The notes under the pieces: generated by a model | The model's input: the letters and a program-made list of their open reading frames with translations, nothing else | Told to the model about the DNA's origin: nothing | Databases searched by the model: none | Shown: positions 58,288-64,000 of the stretch, piece after piece | How the letters are laid out: every line of letters starts with the position of its first letter | Numbering within the stretch: position 1 is the stretch's first letter | Position numbers and translations under genes: made by a program | Origin: Bacillota bacterium | Lineage (GTDB): Bacteria; Bacillota; Clostridia; Peptostreptococcales; Acidaminobacteraceae | Direction of reading: 5' to 3' | Assembly: GCA_030529225.1 (NCBI GenBank) | Contig: JAUMXH010000001.1 | Location: 1 to 64,000, forward strand | Length of the DNA: 64,000 nt

Positions 58288-59346
58288 ATGGGGGTACTGT
58301 ACTTGTCGTACACGGAGTATTACAATGATTACCTTTCCGGGGCAGTAAAGAACATCTATGGGTTTTACGGGCCTGAAACGTTTATCATGAATTCAATGAT
58401 TGATCTTTCAAAGAAGAAGTTCGTCGCCGAAGGACTCGAATCCGTCGATTGTATGGATTTTGATGCGAAGGGTTTGTCGTACAACGATGCGAAAAAAATT
58501 CTGGATCATTTGCCCTTCGGGTCGGAAAGACGAATTATCATTATGAGAAACCCCGATTTTATTGATACTGAAAAATGGAAAAAAGAAAAATTGGATTCTT
58601 TTTTTGAACTGCACTTGAAGTCGGACTATTTGCTTACTTTTCTGATATTTGACAAGCTTGATAAAAGAAAATACGGTCCGAAAGCCTTGGAGAAGGTAGG
58701 AAGGCTCGTCGAATTTTCCAAGATTACTCGCGAGGAATTGCTCCGTTGGATCGCCGGAAAATTTCAGGAACGCAAGAGGTCGGTGGATAGGGAGACCGTT
58801 CATTTTATCGCGGACAACAGCCTGTATTTGGAAAAAGACGGTGTCGATGATCTCGCTTCCCTCTACTCCCTGATCCAAGTTTTATGTGATTCCGTTTCAA
58901 ACGGGAAAGTGACGCTCCAAGAGGTCAAAAAGCACCTGGATTTGAAAGTAGAGAGCAATGTGTTCAAGTGGAGAAACCTGCTTCTTATGGGGAGGGCTGC
59001 GGAGTCGATCCGCTACCTGCACGCCCTTCTCATCGAGAAAGAGCCTCCCATTAGACTCCTTTCTCTCCTCACCGGTCAGATTAGGGATTTATACTTGTAT
59101 TCCCTTCTGAAAAAGGCAAGGCTGGATGAGCGGGAGATTGCCAAAAAAATGGGGAAACAGCCGTTTATGCTGAAGGATTTGGACGCTTTGTTACATTCGA
59201 ATCTGTTCCCGCATCTGCAGGAAGTGACGGAAACGCTTTTGGACTATGACGACATGTTGAAAATCGGCGGTTTTGACGGAGCCTTGGCACTACAGGATTT
59301 GGCATTCAAAATACAAAGGATTCACAAGAAAGAAATGACGGCTTAG
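58288..59346 (+). CDS. holA: DNA polymerase III subunit delta
   Basis: 352 residues; the clamp-loader wrench subunit that opens the beta clamp. NIYGFYGPETFIMNSMIDL matches the family N-terminus, and the delta C-terminal collar domain (about 215-345) includes LLTGQIRDLYLYSLLKKA. The family is weakly conserved but the length, domain layout and placement after comEC support the call. AAGG lies seven bases before the ATG. Confidence 0.9.
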   Translation: MGVLYLSYTEYYNDYLSGAVKNIYGFYGPETFIMNSMIDLSKKKFVAEGLESVDCMDFDAKGLSYNDAKKILDHLPFGSERRIIIMRNPDFIDTEKWKKEKLDSFFELHLKSDYLLTFLIFDKLDKRKYGPKALEKVGRLVEFSKITREELLRWIAGKFQERKRSVDRETVHFIADNSLYLEKDGVDDLASLYSLIQVLCDSVSNGKVTLQEVKKHLDLKVESNVFKWRNLLLMGRAAESIRYLHALLIEKEPPIRLLSLLTGQIRDLYLYSLLKKARLDEREIAKKMGKQPFMLKDLDALLHSNLFPHLQEVTETLLDYDDMLKIGGFDGALALQDLAFKIQRIHKKEMTA

Positions 59347-59359
59347 GTTAGGAGGATTT

Positions 59360-59899
59360 ATGAACATTGAGGCTATGGAGCAGAGCTTGGAATTTTCGAA
59401 AGAGGAAATTGCGGCGAGAGTGAAGGAGCTGGGGGAGCAGATTACCAAAGATTACGAAGGCAAGAATCTTTTGATTGTACCTCTTTTAAAAGGTGCGTTT
59501 ATTTTTGCTTCCGATTTGATCAGAGAGATCAATCTCAAGTTGGCCATCGACTTCATGACGACCAGCAGTTATGAGAACGCCTTTGAGAATCTTGGGACTG
59601 TAAAGATCATGAAGGATCTGGAAAAAGATGTGAGAGAATATGACGTGCTAATCGTAGACGACATTGTGGACAGTGCCATCACTCTGAAAACCATCAGCGA
59701 GTATATTTTGAAGAAGAATCCGAAATCCCTGAAAACGTGTACGTTTTTGGATAAACCTGAAAGAAGACAGGTTGCATTTTCTCCTGACTATTGCGGTTTT
59801 GAAGTGGAAAACAACTTCATTGTAGGGTATGGTCTTGACTATGGTGACTTTTACAGAAACGTGCCGTATATCTTCTCAGTCAGACCAAAAGAGAGTTAA
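59360..59899 (+). CDS. Hypoxanthine phosphoribosyltransferase paralogue with altered PRPP loop
   Basis: 179 residues. The HPRT fold is clear: VPLLKGAFIFASDLI, MTTSSYEN (flexible loop), DKPERRQV and the C-terminal GYGLDYGDFYRNVPYI. The PRPP-binding loop reads VDDIVDSAITLK (99-110) where HPRTs have V-E-D-I/L-I-D-T-G-x-T-L: Glu is Asp100, and the Thr-Gly pair is Ser105-Ala106. The loss of the loop Gly suggests weakened or changed PRPP use. A canonical paralogue lies at 61483. GGAGG precedes the ATG. Confidence 0.85.
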   Translation: MNIEAMEQSLEFSKEEIAARVKELGEQITKDYEGKNLLIVPLLKGAFIFASDLIREINLKLAIDFMTTSSYENAFENLGTVKIMKDLEKDVREYDVLIVDDIVDSAITLKTISEYILKKNPKSLKTCTFLDKPERRQVAFSPDYCGFEVENNFIVGYGLDYGDFYRNVPYIFSVRPKES

Positions 59900-59922
59900 A
59901 TTTATTGGAGTAAAAAAGATTT

Positions 59923-61464
59923 ATGGAAAGTGTTAATTTTGAAAGTTTTAATCTCAAGGAACCCGTGTTAAGAGCTTTAAAAGATATGGGTTTTGACGGG
60001 CCTACCGAGGTGCAAAAAAAGGTGATTCCCGTCGCGAACGAAGGCAAAGATTTGATTGTTCTGTCAAAGACGGGGTCGGGAAAGACCGCTTCCTTCGGAA
60101 TTCCCATTATCAACGAAATCATCGATGACTTGAACGGAAAGGCAAAGGCGCTGATCTTGACTCCGACCAGAGAGCTCGCTCTCCAGGTTTGCGGAGATTT
60201 GAAGCAGATTGCCGCGCACAGCGACATCAAAACGACCTGTGTCTACGGTCAACACAATATGAATACCGAAGTTTCTGAGCTGGATGAGGGAGCCGATTTG
60301 ATTTTCGGAACCCCGGGCAGGACGCTGGATCACTTGCGTTCAGGGACCATGGATTTGTCTGAAATCAAATATTTTGTGCTCGATGAAGCGGACCGGATGT
60401 TGACCATGGGATTTATCGAGCAGGTCGAGGCCATCATCAAGTTCCTCCCGAAAGACAGACAGACCCTGCTCCTGTCCGCCACGATGCCGTTTGAGATTAT
60501 GAATATCTGCTGGCAGTATATGAATTCTCCGGTCGAGGTAAAGCTGGAGTCGGAAACCAAGACGGTCGAGAGGGTCAAACAGGTCTACTACAGGGTCGAA
60601 GCCAATCGAAAGAGGGAGGGCCTCTACAAGGTCATCTGTCTGTATCGCCCGGAGAGTTTGATCATCTTCTGCAATACCAGGTGGCAGGTCGACAGGCTCA
60701 AGAGCTTCCTGGAAGAAAAAGGATTCTCTGTAAAGGGGATACACGGAGGGGTCTCTCAGAAGGGGAGGACCACCACCATGGAGTCCTTTAAACGCGGCGT
60801 CAATGACATCCTGGTAGCTACGGATGTTGCAGCCAGAGGAATTCACGTGGACGATTTGGAAATGGTCATCAACTATGATGTGCCGGTAGAAAAAGACAAC
60901 TACGTGCACCGAATCGGAAGAACCGGAAGAATCGGCAATTCGGGAATCGCGGTGACCCTAGCCTGCTCGGAAGATATGTATTCTCTGTATGAAATCGAAG
61001 AGCATATCGGTTCGATGATCAGCGAGGTGGAGTTCCCGGCGGACGACAAGATGCAGGAATCGTATCGTTTGGCGAAGGACTTCTACAAATTGAAGAACAG
61101 CGGCTCAAGGAGTGGAGACGGCAAGGGTAAGCGCTACAAGAAACCCGCTTCAAAGCCTGCCAAGGCAAAGCCGGCTGCCGCTAAGAGAAAACCGTTCAAG
61201 AAACCGCTCAAAGCGAAAAAGAAAACGGAAGAGACTAAGAATGTTGTTTTTGTATTTAACAACGGGGAGAAGGAAGCGCAAGCTCCAAAGCCGCAGGCCA
61301 AAAAGAGAAAAGCTTCAGAAGCTTCGGCTCCAAAGAAGCCATTTGTAAAGAAGAAACCGGATACGTCCGTCGTTTCGGCTTCTACCGCTCCAATCGAAGT
61401 GAAAGAAGCGGAGAAACCGGCAAAATTGTCGTTTTTCAAACGTCTGTTCGGAAGGAAAAAATAG
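59923..61464 (+). CDS. DEAD-box ATP-dependent RNA helicase
   Basis: 513 residues. Motifs in order: Q-motif region at the N-terminus, Walker A SKTGSGKT, PTRELA, GTPGR, DEAD (VLDEADRML), SAT (LLSATM), ATDVAARGIH and HRIGRTGR. A Lys/Pro/Ala-rich basic tail (about 390-513) ends in FFKRLFGRKK and probably aids RNA or ribosome binding; CsdA/DbpA-like specificity is not clear. It stands between two HPRT genes on the same strand with gaps of 23 and 18 bases. Confidence 0.95.
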   Translation: MESVNFESFNLKEPVLRALKDMGFDGPTEVQKKVIPVANEGKDLIVLSKTGSGKTASFGIPIINEIIDDLNGKAKALILTPTRELALQVCGDLKQIAAHSDIKTTCVYGQHNMNTEVSELDEGADLIFGTPGRTLDHLRSGTMDLSEIKYFVLDEADRMLTMGFIEQVEAIIKFLPKDRQTLLLSATMPFEIMNICWQYMNSPVEVKLESETKTVERVKQVYYRVEANRKREGLYKVICLYRPESLIIFCNTRWQVDRLKSFLEEKGFSVKGIHGGVSQKGRTTTMESFKRGVNDILVATDVAARGIHVDDLEMVINYDVPVEKDNYVHRIGRTGRIGNSGIAVTLACSEDMYSLYEIEEHIGSMISEVEFPADDKMQESYRLAKDFYKLKNSGSRSGDGKGKRYKKPASKPAKAKPAAAKRKPFKKPLKAKKKTEETKNVVFVFNNGEKEAQAPKPQAKKRKASEASAPKKPFVKKKPDTSVVSASTAPIEVKEAEKPAKLSFFKRLFGRKK

Positions 61465-61482
61465 TAGATATAGGGGGCAAGC

Positions 61483-62010
61483 ATGCATAGGAATGTGAAA
61501 GAGACCATCAGCGCGATTGAAATCGATCGGATTGTGAGCGAATTGGCCGAACGAATCAGCGAGGACTACAGGGACAAAAATCCGATTGTGGTGGGCATCC
61601 TGAAAGGGGCCAATGTCTTCGTCGCGGACTTGATTCGAAAGCTGGATTTTTTCTTGGAAGTGGATTACATGGTGGTTTCCAGCTACGGTCTTTCCACAAC
61701 GAGTTCCGGGGCGGTCCAAATCCTGAAGGATTTGAGTTCGGATGTCAATCAGAGGGACATCATTGTGGTCGAGGACCTGATAGACACCGGCCTGACCTTG
61801 TCCTATTTGAAGGACAACCTCTTGGCGCGAAAGCCGAATTCTCTAAAAATATGCACCCTCTTAAATAAGCCGAGCAGAAGAAAGGTTGAGATTGACATCG
61901 ACTATGTCGGAAGAGATATCGAAGACTATTTTGTGGTCGGATACGGAATCGATTATGCTGAAAAATACAGGAATCTGCCGTATATCGGTATGGTTCGGGA
62001 AGAAAAGTAG
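61483..62010 (+). CDS. hpt: Hypoxanthine phosphoribosyltransferase (canonical paralogue)
   Basis: 175 residues; salvages hypoxanthine or guanine to IMP or GMP with PRPP. The motif set is complete: GILKGANVFVADLI, the VVSSYG flexible loop, the PRPP loop VVEDLIDTGLTL (95-106), NKPSRRKV and VVGYGIDYAEKYRNLPYI. This copy is likely the active enzyme, in contrast to the altered copy at 59360. AGGGGG lies seven bases before the ATG. Confidence 0.94.
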   Translation: MHRNVKETISAIEIDRIVSELAERISEDYRDKNPIVVGILKGANVFVADLIRKLDFFLEVDYMVVSSYGLSTTSSGAVQILKDLSSDVNQRDIIVVEDLIDTGLTLSYLKDNLLARKPNSLKICTLLNKPSRRKVEIDIDYVGRDIEDYFVVGYGIDYAEKYRNLPYIGMVREEK

Positions 62011-62028
62011 TAGTGTGGGAGGTATAGG

Positions 62029-62673
62029 ATGAATAAGTACATTGATCATACATTGTTAAAGGCGGATGCCGGCTTGGAAGATATCAACCATTTGATAGAA
62101 GAAGCCTTGGAATATCATTTCTACTCGGTTTGTGTGAACCCCTGTTATGTCAAGAAGGCGAAAGAGGCGCTGAAGGATAAGGACGTCAAGGTTTGTACCG
62201 TCATCGGGTTCCCTTTGGGACAGAATACCGTAGAGACCAAGGTCTTTGAAGCGATCAATGCCGTAAAAAACGGGGCCGACGAAATTGATATGGTGATCAA
62301 CATCGCCGCTTTGAAAGCCAAGAATCAAAAGTACGTCTTCAATGAAATCAAGCACGTCAGAGATGCCATCCCGCAGGAAACGGTTTTAAAAGTCATCATC
62401 GAGGTCTGTCTGTTGGAAGATGAAGAAATTGCGCTTGCTTCTCAAATCGCTGCGAAGGCGGGAGCCGATTTTGTCAAGACTTCTACCGGATTCAGCACCG
62501 GCGGCGCGACGGTAAAGGCGATCAACATCATCAAAGACAATATTCCGGAGGGCGTAGGAATCAAGGCTTCCGGGGGAATCGTCGATATAGAGAGGGCAAA
62601 GCTCATGGTGGACACCGGGGCGACCAGAATCGGATCAAGTAAATCAGTAATCATAGTTAAAGGGCAACAATAA
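62029..62673 (+). CDS. deoC: Deoxyribose-phosphate aldolase
   Basis: 214 residues; cleaves 2-deoxyribose 5-phosphate to acetaldehyde and glyceraldehyde 3-phosphate. The N-terminal YIDHTLLKADAG, the VCTVIGFPLGQN strand and the Schiff-base lysine in DFVKTSTGFSTGGAT are diagnostic. GGGAGG precedes the ATG. Its TAA stop is directly followed, in the same frame, by the GTG start of mtaB. With hpt it suggests a nucleoside-salvage theme. Confidence 0.95.
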   Translation: MNKYIDHTLLKADAGLEDINHLIEEALEYHFYSVCVNPCYVKKAKEALKDKDVKVCTVIGFPLGQNTVETKVFEAINAVKNGADEIDMVINIAALKAKNQKYVFNEIKHVRDAIPQETVLKVIIEVCLLEDEEIALASQIAAKAGADFVKTSTGFSTGGATVKAINIIKDNIPEGVGIKASGGIVDIERAKLMVDTGATRIGSSKSVIIVKGQQ

Positions 62674-64000
62674 GTGTTTGGAGAACAACAGTTTAACCTA
62701 TGCTCTTCCATCAACAAGACCAAGACCTTTTTGGTGGAGACCCTGGGTTGTAAAGTGAATCAATATGAGAGCATGGCGGTGAAGTCGCTCCTGACGGAAG
62801 CCGGCTATGTCGAAGTCGAAATGGATGAGGATGCCGATATCATCATCATCAATACCTGCAGTGTGACCCACATGGCCGACAAAAAATCGAGGCAGACGAT
62901 TCGGAGAATCGTTCTGCGAAACCCGTCCGCCCTGGTTTTGGTAATGGGTTGCTATGCGCAGGTGAATCCCGAGGCGATCAAGGAAATCGAAGGTGTCGAT
63001 ATCGTGATCGGGACGGAAGGAAAGAGCAAGATCGTAGAAGTCTTGAACGCGCATTTTGCAGGTGCCGGTTTGCCGGTCTTCGAGAGCGCGCAAGACAGCT
63101 TCAAGATGAAGAGTTACGAGGAGATTCGAACCCGGTACCAACCGGACAAAGCCAGGGCCTTTATCAAGGTGCAGGACGGATGCAATCTCTTCTGCTCCTA
63201 TTGCATCATTCCCTATGCCAGGGGAAGGATTCGCAGCAGGAATATTGACGATGTGATCAGCGAGGTTCGTTTCCTGGGAGAGACCGGTTACAGAGAGGTG
63301 GTTCTGACCGGAATTCACCTGAGTTCCTACGGCCTCGATTGGCAGGACAGGGCGGATCCGAACTTCGGTTTTCGTCTGATTGACCTGATAGAGTTGATTT
63401 CGCAGAAGGTCCCCGAGATACGAATTCGTTTGGGTTCTCTGGAGCCGGGCATCGTCAGTGCGGACTTCGCCGACAGGATCGCTCGGATTCCGGGAATTTG
63501 TGACCAATTTCATCTCTCACTGCAGAGCGGTAGCGACAGCATCTTAAAAGCGATGAACCGGCGCTATGATACCGAGACCTATTGGAAGGCGGTCCAAAAC
63601 CTAAGGCGCGTCTTCGATAAGCCCGCCATCAGTACCGACGTCATCGTCGGTTTTCCGGGAGAGACCGAGGCGCTCTTTGAAGAAACCATGGATTTTTGTC
63701 AAAAAATCGGATTTGCCAATTTGCACGTGTTTCCGTATTCTCCCAGAGAGGGAACTCCTGCGGCGACGATGCAGGGACAGGTTCAAAAACAGTGTAAAAC
63801 CGACCGAGTGAATCGACTGATTGCCCTGGCCGAGCAGATGGAGTCCGAGTACTTGAACTCCCTGGTCGGAACGGAGCAGGAAATCATCATTGAACAGGAA
63901 GAGGAGGGCGTGCTCAGTGGCCATGCGAGGAATTATGCGCGTGTCTATATGGACCTTCCGGAACATCGCTTTGATTTGCACAAAAAAAATATATTGAACT
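62674..64000 (+). CDS. mtaB: tRNA threonylcarbamoyladenosine methylthiotransferase MtaB (partial, runs off window)
   Basis: Radical-SAM enzyme that adds a methylthio group to t6A37 of tRNA. 442 codons are visible with no stop before the window end. The N-terminal UPF0004 domain has three cluster Cys: LGCKVNQYES, NTCSVT and MGCYAQ. The radical-SAM motif C-x3-C-x2-C is GCNLFCSYC, followed by SLQSGSDSILKAMNR; a TRAM-like domain begins near the end. MtaB rather than MiaB is preferred from LGCKVNQYE. The start is GTG at 62674 with AAGGG nine bases upstream; no other in-frame start has a ribosome site. Confidence 0.92.
   Translation, partial: MFGEQQFNLCSSINKTKTFLVETLGCKVNQYESMAVKSLLTEAGYVEVEMDEDADIIIINTCSVTHMADKKSRQTIRRIVLRNPSALVLVMGCYAQVNPEAIKEIEGVDIVIGTEGKSKIVEVLNAHFAGAGLPVFESAQDSFKMKSYEEIRTRYQPDKARAFIKVQDGCNLFCSYCIIPYARGRIRSRNIDDVISEVRFLGETGYREVVLTGIHLSSYGLDWQDRADPNFGFRLIDLIELISQKVPEIRIRLGSLEPGIVSADFADRIARIPGICDQFHLSLQSGSDSILKAMNRRYDTETYWKAVQNLRRVFDKPAISTDVIVGFPGETEALFEETMDFCQKIGFANLHVFPYSPREGTPAATMQGQVQKQCKTDRVNRLIALAEQMESEYLNSLVGTEQEIIIEQEEEGVLSGHARNYARVYMDLPEHRFDLHKKNILN

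Noticed and set aside
1-64000. CRISPR array, rRNA, insertion sequences, phage genes
   Set aside because: No regular repeat-spacer pattern, rRNA sequence, transposase or structural phage gene was recognised.

Overview
The window is a densely coded chromosomal segment of an anaerobic Bacillota, most likely a Clostridia/Tissierellia-type organism. This is inferred from a tyrosine T-box leader, the rimP-nusA-ylxR-ylxQ-infB-rbfA gene order, S-layer-homology (SLH) surface proteins, a selA-selB pair, a flavodoxin, an IscR-like/Fur regulator pair, and GC content judged by eye in the mid-to-upper 40s. No rRNA, CRISPR array, insertion sequence or prophage was seen. The only tRNA found is tRNA-Arg(CCU).

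Layout. 1-5 kb: nitroreductase, T-box-controlled tyrS, then on the minus strand a DAACS symporter, an omega-amidase-like hydrolase and a small membrane protein. 5.2-8.4 kb: a plus-strand operon of a membrane-anchored endonuclease/exonuclease/phosphatase-fold protein, RdgB, a histidine phosphatase, a NusG-domain-II protein and a Gx transporter. 8.5-9.5 kb: an HD-GYP protein with broken metal ligands. 9.7-14.2 kb: tRNA-Arg, topA, murE and the purine phosphorylase/laccase-like gene. 14.4-17.4 kb (minus): a lone PTS IIC-type permease and a secreted transglutaminase-like protein without its catalytic Cys. 17.5-21.5 kb: rho, a Xer-type recombinase, then (minus) a CDP-alcohol phosphatidyltransferase and its TetR-family partner with a clear operator. 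21.7-27.6 kb: selA, selB, an Mrp ATPase, a geranylgeranyl-reductase-type flavoprotein and a flavodoxin.

27.8-43.2 kb is the most distinctive part: about 15 kb on one strand holding only exported envelope proteins. These are an SLH protein, a 2,283-residue IPT/TIG-repeat protein with no visible anchor of its own, a 996-residue SLH protein with tandem beta modules, a third SLH protein, a CHAP-SLH wall hydrolase, and a C-terminal processing protease with PDZ and peptidoglycan-binding-like parts. The block ends at a strong terminator. The simplest reading is a surface-layer or surface-fibre module: SLH subunits that hold to the wall, a giant Ig-like fibre, a hydrolase that opens peptidoglycan and a protease that processes the products.

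43.3-45.8 kb (minus): an OFA-type MFS transporter and a lipoprotein alpha/beta hydrolase. 46-48.2 kb: an IscR-like Rrf2 regulator, a cysteine desulfurase and Fur with a self-overlapping Fur-box-like site. 48.2-57 kb: the translation/transcription operon rimP, nusA, ylxR, ylxQ, infB, rbfA, nrnA-like, truB, ribF and dtd, preceded by a rimP-leader-type attenuator. 57-64 kb: a minimal ComEC (core domain only), holA, two diverged HPRT paralogues around a DEAD-box helicase, deoC, and an mtaB gene that runs off the window.

All calls rest on reading the sequence and on family knowledge; no database search was run.
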